Assembly (NCBI RefSeq): GCF_000332195.1
Contig: NZ_KB235922.1
Location: 1,111,802-1,175,801 of the forward strand
Length of the DNA stretch: 64,000 nt
From: Pleurocapsa sp. PCC 7319
GTDB lineage: Bacteria > Cyanobacteriota > Cyanobacteriia > Cyanobacteriales > Xenococcaceae
Reading direction: 5' to 3'
Part shown: piece after piece, positions 10,730-19,952 of the stretch
Layout of the letters: every line of letters starts with the position of its first letter
Position numbering within the stretch: position 1 is the stretch's first letter
The notes under the pieces: model-generated
What the model was told of the DNA's origin: nothing
The model's input: only the letters and a program-made list of their open reading frames with translations
The model's database searches: none
Program-made: the position numbers and the translations under genes

Positions 10730-11259
10730 TTATTTCTTATCCTAAGTAAAATTTTTGTCGTTAGAAGAACGTTAACGATCGCAATTACCAAGATGATAGG
10801 TTTAAGAGCGCACGTTCCAAACAATTGTTGGTTGATAATTTAGCTATGATATCTGAACTTTCAGTTTGACAAAAAGTGATAAAGTTTGCATTGTAAGGAA
10901 TTAGCGCACTTTGCTAGTGGGATTTACTGGGCAAAAATCAATCAAACTCCCAATAAATCTAAGCAAGACTGTTGAAGTAAATATGTATGAGAGTTGATCG
11001 GGATGAGACGTCAGTTCTTCTCAGTGCGATCGCCAAATTTTAATCAGAGGGGCAAAAGACTCTTTCAAAAGGTTGTTTAAGATAACGTTGGTAGATATCG
11101 AAATTACTATCTAGAGTGGCGATCACCTTCAGTCATGTCGTTTGTTCCGACAAATCAGGGGACGCATCTTGTAAGAGATCCTAAGGATATCCACCTCGTC
11201 TTTCAACAAATTCTGTATTCTACAATAACCTTTGAGAACCGATATCCCGCATTAAGGTT
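10730..11259. other. gene-free stretch before recQ
   Basis: About 530 bp without a convincing ORF on either strand. It holds HIP1-type GCGATCGC, a few short inverted repeats and no recognisable tRNA. It may contain the recQ leader or a small RNA, but nothing in the sequence allows a specific call. Confidence 0.5.
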
Positions 11260-13383
11260 ATGTCAACTTTTGCCTCTCTAGAGGAAGCTTTAAAACATTT
11301 TTTTGGTTACGATTCCTTTCGCCCTGGACAAAAGAAAATTATTGAAGCGGCTTTGAAAAACAGGGATTTGCTGACAATTATGCCTACTGGTGGGGGTAAA
11401 TCTCTCTGTTTCCAATTACCAGCGCTTCTTAGAAAAGGCATCACGATAGTTGTTTCTCCTCTAATTGCCTTGATGCAAGATCAGGTAGATGCATTACAGG
11501 ATAATGGAATTAACGCTACTTATCTCAACAGTACACTAAGAAATGACGAGCTAAAATCACGTCAGATAGCGATTCTCAAAAATCAGATTAAACTACTTTA
11601 CCTTGCTCCTGAAAGACTCTTAAACGAGAAATTTAGCTTATTCTTAGAGAAAGTGGTAAATAGTGTCGGGATTTCGGCGATCGCCATTGATGAAGCCCAT
11701 TGTGTCTCGGAATGGGGACACGATTTTCGCCCTGAATACAGCAACTTAAAGTTATTACGCCAAAGCTATCCTCAGATTCCGATTCAAGCACTAACCGCTA
11801 CTGCTACCAAAAGAGTTCAGCAGGATATCATTCAACAGCTCAACTTGCGATCGCCTGATGTCCATGTTGCTAGTTTTGATCGCACTAATCTTCATTATGA
11901 AGTTCAGACTAAAGACCGTAACATTTATCGCAAGTTACTTCGAGCTATCCGTGCTGAATCGGGTGCGGGTATAGTTTATTGCTTGAGTCGTCGTAGCGTA
12001 GAAGAAGTCGCTACCAGATTACAATATGACGGAGTTGATGCGCTACCCTATCATGCAGGATTATCAGATCGAGAACGAAGCAATAATCAAACTAGTTTTT
12101 TGCGGGATGATGTTCAAATTATAGTTGCCACTATTGCTTTTGGGATGGGGATTAATAAACCTGATGTGCGGTTTGTATTTCATTATGATTTGCCCCGCAG
12201 TATCGAAAGTTTTTATCAAGAATCAGGGCGAGCGGGGAGAGATGGTGAACCTTCCAAATCGATTCTATTTTTTAGCTTAGGCGATCGCCAAAAAATAGAA
12301 TTTCTGATTAAACAAAAACCCGATCATAACGAGCAAAAAATTGCCCTGCAACAGCTACGCCAAGTAATTAACTATGCTGAGGGTAATGATTGCCGTCGCA
12401 CTATTATTTTGCGTTATTTTGGGGAAAGATATCGGGGTAACTGTGGCAAGTGTGATAACTGTCTCAACCCCAAACCGATTGAAGACTGGACAGTTGAAGC
12501 GCAAAAGTTCCTCTCTTGTGTTGCCCGTTGCCAAGAAAAATTTGGCATCAATCATATAGTAGATGTCTTGATTGGTTCACGGAAACAGAAAATCTTTCAG
12601 TATGGGCATCATCTATTATCTACCTACGGTATCGGGAAAGGTCGAACCGCAGATGAATGGCGAATGTTAGGGAGAAGTCTTGTGCATCAAGGTCTTGTAG
12701 GACAAACAACCGACGGCTATCCTATCCTCAAACTAAATAAACGCAGTTGGGAAATTTTTCGGAATCAACTAGTAGTTAAAATTGCAGTTAACCAACATCA
12801 AACTAAAACGTCAGCTACCTACAATCCACGAAAAGCAGAAGCTGAATTACTGTTTGAAAAACTAAGGAAATTACGCAAACAAATCGCCGACCACAATTCC
12901 TTGGCTCCTTATATGATTTTTGCCGATTCTAGTTTAAAGCTAATGGCACAGATACGCCCCCAAACCCTAACTGATTTTGCCAAGTTATCAGGAGTCAATG
13001 AATACAAAGCTCACCAGTACGGTGATAGCTTTATTTCAGCAATTAGAGAGTTTACCGAACAACACAAATTACCAGTTAATCTTCCTTCTAAAAGTCAGAT
13101 GACCACTCTACAACTACATCAGCAGGGTTTAAGCGTAGTAGAAATTGCCAAGCAGCGAGGCTTTGCAGTGTCGACCATTAATAGTCATCTCAGCGAACTA
13201 ATAGAAATGAAGCAACCCGTTGCTCTCAACAAGCTAGTTAAAGCCGAGCGGCAAAAGATAATTATCAAGACTATTGAACAGGTTGGAGATATGAGTCTTA
13301 AAACTATTAAAGATGCATTGGGAGATAGCTATAGCTACAATGAAATCAAACTAGTCCGGGGCTGGTGGCGCAGTCAAAAATAG
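11260..13383 (+). CDS. recQ: RecQ-type ATP-dependent DNA helicase
   Basis: 707 residues with full RecQ architecture. Helicase motif 0 and Walker A are [13 protein letters not shown] and [16 protein letters not shown], the DEAH box is [18 protein letters not shown], then ALTATAT and motif [12 protein letters not shown]. The zinc-binding cysteines lie in [10 protein letters not shown] through CGKCDNC (about 378-407), followed by RQC. An HRDC domain lies near 535-605 and a C-terminal HTH ([20 protein letters not shown]) near 630. RecQ unwinds DNA 3'-5' in recombination and fork repair. The end of the gene abuts a dispersed repeat. Confidence 0.96.
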   Translation: MSTFASLEEALKHFFGYDSFRPGQKKIIEAALKNRDLLTIMPTGGGKSLCFQLPALLRKGITIVVSPLIALMQDQVDALQDNGINATYLNSTLRNDELKSRQIAILKNQIKLLYLAPERLLNEKFSLFLEKVVNSVGISAIAIDEAHCVSEWGHDFRPEYSNLKLLRQSYPQIPIQALTATATKRVQQDIIQQLNLRSPDVHVASFDRTNLHYEVQTKDRNIYRKLLRAIRAESGAGIVYCLSRRSVEEVATRLQYDGVDALPYHAGLSDRERSNNQTSFLRDDVQIIVATIAFGMGINKPDVRFVFHYDLPRSIESFYQESGRAGRDGEPSKSILFFSLGDRQKIEFLIKQKPDHNEQKIALQQLRQVINYAEGNDCRRTIILRYFGERYRGNCGKCDNCLNPKPIEDWTVEAQKFLSCVARCQEKFGINHIVDVLIGSRKQKIFQYGHHLLSTYGIGKGRTADEWRMLGRSLVHQGLVGQTTDGYPILKLNKRSWEIFRNQLVVKIAVNQHQTKTSATYNPRKAEAELLFEKLRKLRKQIADHNSLAPYMIFADSSLKLMAQIRPQTLTDFAKLSGVNEYKAHQYGDSFISAIREFTEQHKLPVNLPSKSQMTTLQLHQQGLSVVEIAKQRGFAVSTINSHLSELIEMKQPVALNKLVKAERQKIIIKTIEQVGDMSLKTIKDALGDSYSYNEIKLVRGWWRSQK

Positions 13384-13384
13384 T

Positions 13385-13448
13385 GGACTGTCAATTTTGA
13401 AATGATGGATGCTAAAAAGTTCGGAATTCGGAATTCGGAGTTCGGAGT
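13385..13448 (+). repeat. dispersed repeat, copy 1, with degenerate heptamers
   Basis: Begins immediately after the recQ stop with GTCAATTTTGAAATGATGG and ATGCTAAAAAGTTCGGAATTC. The same sequence recurs at 24321 (same strand) and 41901 (opposite strand). Here the TTCGGAATTC end is expanded into TTCGGA-type heptamers. See the finding on this family. Confidence 0.75.
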
Positions 13449-13647
13449 CAGAAGATTTACCCCTCAATTCAAACTTGTGAGCGTACTAGTTTGGGATTAA
13501 AGTTAAGGACTTGGTTACTGAATACAGCGATTGCCTATCAAATTCGGGAATCACCAGATAACGGTACTGTTACTGAAAATCACCCAGCCAAATTATGATA
13601 ATATTCTTACTATATTTTAAGAAAATTGTTGGAAGGTATATAGATAT

Positions 13648-13785
13648 ATGGAAGCTGCAATGTTCTTGGCAGATTTGCCAGAAGCTTACGCTATGTTTAA
13701 CCCGTTGGTGGATGTTCTACCTTTAATCCCTGTATTTTTCCTGGCTTTGGCTTTCGTTTGGCAAGCAGCAGTAGGATTTAAGTAA
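13648..13785 (+). CDS. psbK: Photosystem II reaction center protein K
   Basis: 45 residues, too short for most ORF filters. The protein starts [20 protein letters not shown], the cleaved leader plus mature N-terminus. It continues with [20 protein letters not shown], the single transmembrane helix with the PsbK signature, and ends AVGFK. PsbK is a small thylakoid subunit at the periphery of PSII near CP43. GGAAGG stands 10-15 bases upstream of the ATG and a terminator follows directly, so it is probably monocistronic. Confidence 0.96.
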   Translation: MEAAMFLADLPEAYAMFNPLVDVLPLIPVFFLALAFVWQAAVGFK

Positions 13786-13810
13786 ACTTACCACTTGTAA
13801 CTATAACTAT

Positions 13811-13840
13811 GAGCATCCAAAACTAGCTGGATGCTTTTTA
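13811..13840 (+). terminator. Rho-independent terminator of psbK
   Basis: Stem GCATCC / GGATGC (13812-13817 with 13829-13834) extended by AAACTAG-type loop bases, followed by TTTTT, 26 bp after the psbK stop. Confidence 0.82.
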
Positions 13841-13930
13841 TTTGTCAACGTCAGTTTGATAAAGCTAAAAAGGTGAGATTTTGTAAGTTTCGATATCCGG
13901 TAAACTCTTGTTTTTTGTTGAAAAAACTAT

Positions 13931-13972
13931 AACTCCGAACTCCGAACTCCGAACTCCGAACTCCGAACTCCA
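13931..13972. repeat. heptamer tandem repeat AACTCCG
   Basis: Five perfect AACTCCG units plus one AACTCCA unit lie in line between psbK and the DUF4870 gene. The period of seven is the class of short tandemly repeated sequence common in heterocystous and large-genome cyanobacteria. Confidence 0.92.
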
Positions 13973-14113
13973 AACTTCTAACTCACGTTTGTCAGCTTGT
14001 CCATAACAGAAAAGGGCAGAAGCTGATTTAGTATAATCTCTACTTCTTAAAGTCTTTCGTAGACGATAATATTTAACTGTATCGATAACTCGCTTATGTT
14101 ATTAGGAGAAGAG

Positions 14114-14467
14114 ATGCAAGCAGAATCTAATACAGATAAACAGAAGTTACTTTCGGCTGTGGCTCATGGTTCGGTTTTTATTAGTGCGTTAGTTTTTTCC
14201 ATTGGTATTCCTATTACTATTCTATTGGTATCTGAAGACTCTTTAATCAAGGAAAACGCCAAAGAAGCAATTAATTTTCATTTAAATGTGTGGCTAGTTG
14301 GAGGTATCATTGCTGTTCTTTCCTTTTTCACATTGGGTTTGTTAGGCTTTATCTTAGGTCCTATTTGGCTAGTTATTCACTGGGGCTTGTCAATTTGGGC
14401 AGTTATTCACTGTCTGCAAACCCCAGAAAAAGCTTTCCGTTACCCGTTCATTTTGCGACTGGTGTAA
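14114..14467 (+). CDS. DUF4870 (Tic20-like) membrane protein
   Basis: 117 residues from the ATG at 14114. The frame opens at 14096, but AGGAG stands 5-6 bases before 14114, so that start is preferred. Three hydrophobic helices follow the pattern ENAKEAINFHLNVWLVGGII, then LLGFILGPIWLVIHW, and end RYPFILRLV, typical of DUF4870. The function of this family is not known; it is distantly like the Tic20 import component. There is no obvious operon partner. Confidence 0.8.
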   Translation: MQAESNTDKQKLLSAVAHGSVFISALVFSIGIPITILLVSEDSLIKENAKEAINFHLNVWLVGGIIAVLSFFTLGLLGFILGPIWLVIHWGLSIWAVIHCLQTPEKAFRYPFILRLV

Positions 14468-14470
14468 TAG

Positions 14471-14557
14471 TTACATAGTAAACATCAACCAAGTAGCTAC
14501 TATAAAGGCAAAGTAAGCGAATGCAACAATAGTATACGCAGCAGTGTTAGTTATCAT
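14471..14557 (-). CDS. possible 28-residue single-helix miniprotein
   Basis: An ATG-initiated reverse-strand frame gives 28 residues that are almost wholly one hydrophobic helix (TIVAFAYFAFIVATWLMF) after a short polar start. Its size and shape resemble small subunits of photosynthetic or NDH-1 complexes, but I cannot match it to a named one. It converges on the DUF4870 gene with only 3 bp between the stops. The ribosome-binding site is weak. It could be chance. Confidence 0.4.
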   Translation of the reverse strand: MITNTAAYTIVAFAYFAFIVATWLMFTM

Positions 14558-14725
14558 AGCTAATTCTTTTTTAGAGTTTTATATATTTCAGCTAATGATG
14601 CTAACACCTAGTTTTGTCAGTAGAGGTATTGCTCAGCACATTCTAAAAATTTCTTCCAATTTCTACCATGGCAAAAATCAAAAAAATCTCTACACATATT
14701 GATTCAGCCTATTCCAGGTTCTTAT

Positions 14726-15673
14726 TTACTGTTCACTAACTCCCAAATCCGTGTGAACTGTCTTGTATTCTTGATAATCTATACCTAATAAACCTGCAAA
14801 AGTACCGGCACCACGATAGATATACAGTAAAGAATTGGCGATCGCCGGTTTACCTGTTAATGAGGCAGGAATCAGCTTCAAGATACCAATTAAAATCAAG
14901 GCTAAACCTTTAAGCATTCTGATAAACTGCACCAGCAGGGAAGGGTATAACTCTTTTTCCACTAAACTATGAGTACCCCAAGTACGATAACCTCTTGCCA
15001 GAATCCACTTCAGGTTAGTACGAGAAGAAGGAATCCAGTCATAAACGATCGCTTCATCTGCCCAGATAATTTTATATCCAGCTTTGTTAAGGCTCAGGAA
15101 CAAGTGGGAATCTTCACCACCTGTAATCGCAAAGCGATCGTCAAATACTTGATCGTACTGACGAATAATCTCTCCCCGAATCATTACGTTGTTGGTAAAG
15201 GCAACATGACGTTGTTCTCCAGTTTTATAGCGAGGACAATCAAAAAAGTTTCCTTTAGTCACCCAACTTGGGACATTCTGTTCTTGAAAGTAAGGTAGAG
15301 CGGGTCCTGTTACTACATCTGCATCATATTTTTGCTGCGCTAATAATAGTTCTTCTAGCCAAGATGATTCTGGTACTTCATCATCATCAATGATGACCAC
15401 AAAATCGGTTTCTTGGGAGGCCAATCTAACTGACATATTGCGAGCGTAAGTAATTCCTCGTTGTGGTTGCATATCAGTTTTGAGTGACCACTGGAAATCT
15501 GGTTTAATTGCTTGACAAACTTTTTCGGCTGCACCACGAGTGTCGTTGTCTACCACAATCACCTCAATATCGGGACGCTTGATAGTCTTGAAAGTTAGTT
15601 GATTAAGACCTTTTAAAAGACGTTTTAAACCCTCGGGTCGTTTAAAAGTAATGACACAAATAGAAATCAGCAT
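14726..15673 (-). CDS. Glycosyltransferase family 2 protein
   Basis: 315 residues. The GT-A fold starts [20 protein letters not shown], with the nucleotide region [10 protein letters not shown] and the metal-binding acidic triad [15 protein letters not shown] near residue 95. The acceptor-side region [11 protein letters not shown] sits near 185. A hydrophobic segment near 250-270 suggests membrane association. It transfers a sugar from a nucleotide sugar to an unknown acceptor, presumably in polysaccharide or glycolipid synthesis. It is divergent from the second GT2 gene at 15932. Confidence 0.88.
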   Translation of the reverse strand: MLISICVITFKRPEGLKRLLKGLNQLTFKTIKRPDIEVIVVDNDTRGAAEKVCQAIKPDFQWSLKTDMQPQRGITYARNMSVRLASQETDFVVIIDDDEVPESSWLEELLLAQQKYDADVVTGPALPYFQEQNVPSWVTKGNFFDCPRYKTGEQRHVAFTNNVMIRGEIIRQYDQVFDDRFAITGGEDSHLFLSLNKAGYKIIWADEAIVYDWIPSSRTNLKWILARGYRTWGTHSLVEKELYPSLLVQFIRMLKGLALILIGILKLIPASLTGKPAIANSLLYIYRGAGTFAGLLGIDYQEYKTVHTDLGVSEQ

Positions 15674-15931
15674 ATTGAGTTGACATCGTGAATTACAAAA
15701 GTAACCTTTGTAACACGATTTATGAGATAGAGGCGATCATATACTATAAAAAAAGATGGTTCAGATCAACCCATAGGTTGCAGTTGAGGCGAATATCGAC
15801 ACATATCTTTTACCCTGGCAAATATATCTAGTAACGAATACCTAGTTTACTAGTGCGAGGTTATATGATATTGCTAATTAGTCAGCATTAGAAATCATCT
15901 AATAACAGATAATAGATAAATTATTATTGAA

Positions 15932-17131
15932 ATGGCTCTTCTCAATCTTGTTAATATCCTTCTATTGTTGGGTGGGATAGTTTTAATTATTCCCTGTTGC
16001 CTTTTTTTTATTGAATGCTTTGCAGCTTTTATCTCACGACCATCTCATCTAAATTTAACCCCTATTGAACGACCAAAAACTACAGTTTTAATTCCTGCTC
16101 ACAATGAAGCTAAACAAATTGAAGCAGTATTAGAAGTATTACTGAAACAAATTACGGAACAAGATCGAGTAATTGTCATTGCTGATAATTGTCATGATAA
16201 TACGGCAGAACTTGCCAGAGCGAGTGGAGTAACGGTCTTAGAAAGAGCGCATCTAACTAATCGGGGTAAGGGATATGCTTTAGACTATGCCATGCACCAC
16301 ATTAAAGATAACCCTCCTGAAGTGCTGGTGATTTTGGATGGTGACTGTATTATTAAACCCCATACTCTGGAAAAAATTACCTGTAAGGCGATCGCTACTG
16401 GTAGACCAGTGCAAGCAACCTATCTCATGGAACAACCAGAGAAACCTAGCTTCAAGGACAGTATTTCCATGTTTGCGATTAAGGTTAAAAATTTAGTACG
16501 GCTATTGGGTTTAAATCGTTTAGGTTGGCACTGTTTATTAACTGGTTCGGGAATGGCTTTTCCTTGGTCATTAATCAGTCAAGTTTCTCTTGCTGGAAGT
16601 AAAACCACTGATGATATGCAGCTAACAGTAGACTTAGCTTTAGCTGGGTTCAGCCCTGTATTTTGCGAAAATGCTCTAGTTGTTGGTCGTTTGATGAAAG
16701 ACAAAGATGCCCAAAGTCAGCGATCGCGTTGGGAACATGGACATGTAGAAATGATCTTAGTGGAAGTTCCTCGACTTCTCAAAGCCTTCTGGAAAACGGG
16801 ACGTTTTGCTTCCTTGGGATTAGCGTTAGACATTTTTATTCCCCCGTTGTCTTTGCTATTGATGATTTGGCTAATTAGTATGCTTATTACTTGGTTAGCG
16901 GTATTCTTAGGTGGTGCATCTACCATCCCAGCAATTCTGGCTAGTATAGCTGGTGGATTCTTAATCTTAGGAGTATTATTAGCTTGGGTTAGATTTGGAC
17001 GTTCGGATCTGCCTCTTAAAAATCTCATTGCTCTCCCCTTTTATCTGTTGGGCAAAATTCCGATTTACCTCAAATTCTTAATTCAACCCCAAAGCAGATG
17101 GTTAAAAACTGAAAGAGATTTACCGAAGTAA
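15932..17131 (+). CDS. Membrane glycosyltransferase, family 2
   Basis: 399 residues. An N-terminal membrane helix is followed by the GT2 catalytic domain: TVLIPAHNEAKQIE, VILDGDCIIKP (DxD), TTDDMQL and the processive-type QSQRSRWEHGH (QxxRW-like). Two or three C-terminal helices follow (LDIFIPPLSLLLMIWLISML and later). This layout fits polymerising or N-acetylglucosaminyl-type enzymes acting at the cytoplasmic membrane. The product is unknown. The divergent GT2 partner suggests a small cell-surface sugar locus. Confidence 0.85.
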   Translation: MALLNLVNILLLLGGIVLIIPCCLFFIECFAAFISRPSHLNLTPIERPKTTVLIPAHNEAKQIEAVLEVLLKQITEQDRVIVIADNCHDNTAELARASGVTVLERAHLTNRGKGYALDYAMHHIKDNPPEVLVILDGDCIIKPHTLEKITCKAIATGRPVQATYLMEQPEKPSFKDSISMFAIKVKNLVRLLGLNRLGWHCLLTGSGMAFPWSLISQVSLAGSKTTDDMQLTVDLALAGFSPVFCENALVVGRLMKDKDAQSQRSRWEHGHVEMILVEVPRLLKAFWKTGRFASLGLALDIFIPPLSLLLMIWLISMLITWLAVFLGGASTIPAILASIAGGFLILGVLLAWVRFGRSDLPLKNLIALPFYLLGKIPIYLKFLIQPQSRWLKTERDLPK

Positions 17132-17177
17132 AATACTAGGCTAATGGCTATTAGCTGACACCTAAAATTTCTTTTGG

Positions 17178-18488
17178 TTAGATAAGTTTACCCCGACACT
17201 CGCCAAAACCAATCCTGACGTAACCTTTTTGCTCACAATATCCATACAATATCACTTCGTCACCATCTTCCAAAAAAGAGCGTACTTCACCAGTTGGTAA
17301 TTCGATTGGTTGAGAACCACGTCGGGTAATTTCGAGTAAAGATCCTTGAGAACCTGACTTAGGACCGGAAACAGTTCCACTGGCTAGCAAGTCACCAGGA
17401 CGAAGATTACAACCATTACTAGTATGGTGAGTCAGCATCTGAGCGATTGTCCAGTACATTTCCTCAAAAGAAGCTTGACTTACCCGTAAAGGCTCAATTT
17501 CTTGGGAGCGCATCTGTGCCGAACTCAACCGTAACTCAACCGTCAGCTCGATACCACCTAGTTGAGCATTAAGTGCTGAGGCGAGATAGGACAGTGGAGT
17601 TGGATCTTCTTGGGGACGGGCAAAAACTGGACAGCGAAAGGGGGCTAAAGCTTCTAAAGTGACTATCCAAGGAGAAATTGTGGTTGCAAAACTTTTGGCT
17701 AAAAAAGGACCCAGCGGTTGATACTCCCAAGCTTGAATATCTCTTGCTGACCAATCATTAACTAAACAAAGTCCGAAAATATGTTCCTCTGCTTGGTCAA
17801 TTGCAATAGACTGTCCTAAATCGTTACCAGAGCTAACGAAAAACCCAACTTCTACCTCATAATCGAGAAGTTTAGACAAGCCGAAAGTAGGGGCTGATTC
17901 TTGAGGTCTTTTTTTCTGACCTTGGGGTCGTTTGATAAGAGTATCACTGGCAACAATAGAAGAAGAGCGTCCGTGATAACCAACAGGAATATACTTATAG
18001 TTAGGCAGTAAAGGGTTCTCGGGACGAAATAATTTGCCCACATTAGTAGCATGGAAAATAGAGGCGTAAAAATCAGTGTAGTCACCAATACTAGCCGGTA
18101 GCAGTAATTCTGCCTCTGCCATAGGTATCAGTATTTTCGCTTCTAAAGGCGGGGGTGAGCCATTTAATCTCAGTAACTCGCTCAAGCGATCGCGCAAAGC
18201 GGAAGTCGCCCAACTGCCTAGTGCCATTAAAGGATTTAGGTTAGGTTCGATACAGGCTGCTTGCAAACTTTCAGGCAGTTCTTGAAGTAGTCCTATCTGT
18301 TGACAAGCAAACAAATCAAGAATGCGATCGCCGATGGCTACACCAATACGGGGACTTATCGTTGTATCTCGATGTCGAAATACACCAAAAGGTAAATTTT
18401 GAATCGGAAAATCAGTTCCCTTGTGATTGGCTGATTCTACCCAACTACGTAAACTAGGATCGTGAGTGTGATTAATTGAATGGTTCAT
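17178..18488 (-). CDS. fahA: Fumarylacetoacetase
   Basis: 436 residues, normal for the full-length enzyme. Metal and catalytic motifs: DYTDFYASIFHATNVG (Asp and the catalytic His), LDYEVEVGFFV (two Glu) and LVNDWSARDIQAWEYQPLGP (Asp). GYHGRSSSIV and the C-terminal SGTVSGP are also family hallmarks. It hydrolyses fumarylacetoacetate to fumarate and acetoacetate, the last step of tyrosine/homogentisate breakdown. Its ATG overlaps the stop of the upstream gene (ATGA), indicating translational coupling with the unknown protein at 18485-19384. Confidence 0.95.
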   Translation of the reverse strand: MNHSINHTHDPSLRSWVESANHKGTDFPIQNLPFGVFRHRDTTISPRIGVAIGDRILDLFACQQIGLLQELPESLQAACIEPNLNPLMALGSWATSALRDRLSELLRLNGSPPPLEAKILIPMAEAELLLPASIGDYTDFYASIFHATNVGKLFRPENPLLPNYKYIPVGYHGRSSSIVASDTLIKRPQGQKKRPQESAPTFGLSKLLDYEVEVGFFVSSGNDLGQSIAIDQAEEHIFGLCLVNDWSARDIQAWEYQPLGPFLAKSFATTISPWIVTLEALAPFRCPVFARPQEDPTPLSYLASALNAQLGGIELTVELRLSSAQMRSQEIEPLRVSQASFEEMYWTIAQMLTHHTSNGCNLRPGDLLASGTVSGPKSGSQGSLLEITRRGSQPIELPTGEVRSFLEDGDEVILYGYCEQKGYVRIGFGECRGKLI

Positions 18489-19384
18489 AGTAACTGCAGC
18501 TCCCTAAGCTCATCTAAAGGCTCTTGAAAAGAACAAGAACCAAAAGAACGGAAAAAATACTGTCTCGCCTGTCGTAATTCAGAAAGGTTAAGTTGACGAT
18601 CTTTCCAAACAATATTGTCTTCTTGAACTTGAAAACTATTGATAGATGATTCTTGCAGAACTCTTGACGCTTCATCTGAGGTTAATTTTTGCCAATATAC
18701 TAAAGAAGCTAAGATACTAAGGTTGAGAAAGCCCTGCATTGAGGAAGATAAGCTATTTGGCTCGTAGGTTAGTGGATATTTTCCAGGTAAAAGATGATGC
18801 AGCCCTGCTGTTGCTTTAAAAGGAACTTTAGTTCTAGCACTAGCAAAAATAAATTGACAAAGTTTGTCTATCTTGGGAAAAGTCTCAGCAGTTAGACCTC
18901 CAGTACGGATTTTGGCTGAAGCGTTAGTATTTTGTAGCACTGCTAAATATGTTTCTAAATTTTGGGATGGAGAATCGGCTAGGGGAATTTCAAAAAATGA
19001 TTCTATTCCCTGCGGCAAATGGAGAATCGCTTGTTTAATTTCCTCAGGAGGCAGCGGTTTAAATTCAATTGAGGCGATCCTAAGCTTGTTACTATTGTTA
19101 AAAGCTTGAATTTGCTTTAATCCTAGTTGCCAATTTTCAGATAGAATTACGCTGAGTGAGTAAGGTTTGGCTAAGGTATTTTTTAAAGCTCCGTTATTAA
19201 GAAGTAATTCTAACTCTAGCAATCGAGACACGGGAACGACAAAGCGACCTAAAAACCAATTAGAAGGAGTTTGATTATATTGGATAAAATTAGCGATCGC
19301 CTTTTCTAGACTAAGCTTTGCTGGAGGAAAAAGTCCAGCGTAGTCTACAATTGCTGCTAAAAGAACTTTTAAGGATGAGAACAT
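18485..19384 (-). CDS. unknown protein coupled to fumarylacetoacetase
   Basis: 299 residues, soluble-looking, starting MFSSLKVLLAAIVDYAGLFP. I recognise no catalytic motif or named domain. It is probably real: codon use looks normal, and the stop overlaps the fahA start by four bases in an ATGA arrangement. The context suggests a role in homogentisate or tyrosine catabolism, or as a partner of FahA. That is inference from position only. Confidence 0.75.
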   Translation of the reverse strand: MFSSLKVLLAAIVDYAGLFPPAKLSLEKAIANFIQYNQTPSNWFLGRFVVPVSRLLELELLLNNGALKNTLAKPYSLSVILSENWQLGLKQIQAFNNSNKLRIASIEFKPLPPEEIKQAILHLPQGIESFFEIPLADSPSQNLETYLAVLQNTNASAKIRTGGLTAETFPKIDKLCQFIFASARTKVPFKATAGLHHLLPGKYPLTYEPNSLSSSMQGFLNLSILASLVYWQKLTSDEASRVLQESSINSFQVQEDNIVWKDRQLNLSELRQARQYFFRSFGSCSFQEPLDELRELQLL

Positions 19385-19689
19385 AGAAGATCACCTCTGT
19401 ATTTATTATGGCGTTCTTTAAGCAAGTCTGTAGTCAACAAATTAGCTATGTTTATTACATGGAATACGTAAGTTGGTAACCTCGACGCTTCAGCGCGAGG
19501 CGGAAAACTCGAAGTACTGCTTTTCCTAAAGCGATTGTCTTGAATGTCAAGTTAAATTTGTTTTTTTCAGGCGATCGCGCTACGACTAAATAAAGCAAGA
19601 AAATTCCCTCGTCACAGTCACAACTTGCTGCAAACAAGACAAAATCAAAGCGATCGCGGTCATTGAACTAAACGATTTGAGGTTGCCAA

Positions 19690-19825
19690 TTACGGACTAA
19701 CTTCTTGTCGCCAGGTTTGATTATTTCTCATCATGGCATTGAGCAAAATTAAAAGCTTGTGCATACAAGCAGTCAAAGCAACTTTTTTGAGTTTCCCTTT
19801 TTTGAGCAAACGCTCATAGAAAGCT
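19690..19825 (-). pseudogene. IS110-family transposase, C-terminal fragment (copy B)
   Basis: The reverse strand encodes [20 protein letters not shown] sequence ending LLNAMMRNNQTWRQEVSP and a TAA stop at 19690-19692. It matches the end of the copy at 25749-26715. It is separated from its N-terminal part (22857-23643) by the Tn5-like element. Joining across one copy of the 10-bp duplication restores the frame [10 protein letters not shown]. Downstream, 19524-19553 shares 29 identical bases with 26826-26854, which probably marks the right end of both IS110 copies. Confidence 0.85.
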
Positions 19826-19952
19826 CTGACTTTTCACGGCATCTTTTGAAGGGTATATAAGTTGTGTAACAATATTCGCTAACAATTTTATCCATTTCGA
19901 GAAATCTGCCCTCTCGATAGAGCAAAATAATTGAGCAGATTTTGAGTGGTGA

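Noticed and set aside
10857..11230. Candidate small RNA (6S-like) before recQ
   Set aside because: I could not build a long imperfect duplex with a central bubble by eye, and no terminator is present.
13455..13605. Possible gene remnant between recQ and psbK (a frame reading RTSLGLKLRTWLLNTAIAYQ)
   Set aside because: About 40 open codons only, no start codon and no family match; too weak to annotate.
13931..13972. CRISPR-like array
   Set aside because: The units are contiguous heptamers without spacers, so this is a simple tandem repeat.
19455..19637. 60-codon reverse frame (MFAASCDCDEG...)
   Set aside because: It lies in the 3' non-coding end of IS110 copy B; the 29 bp shared with the other copy explains the sequence.
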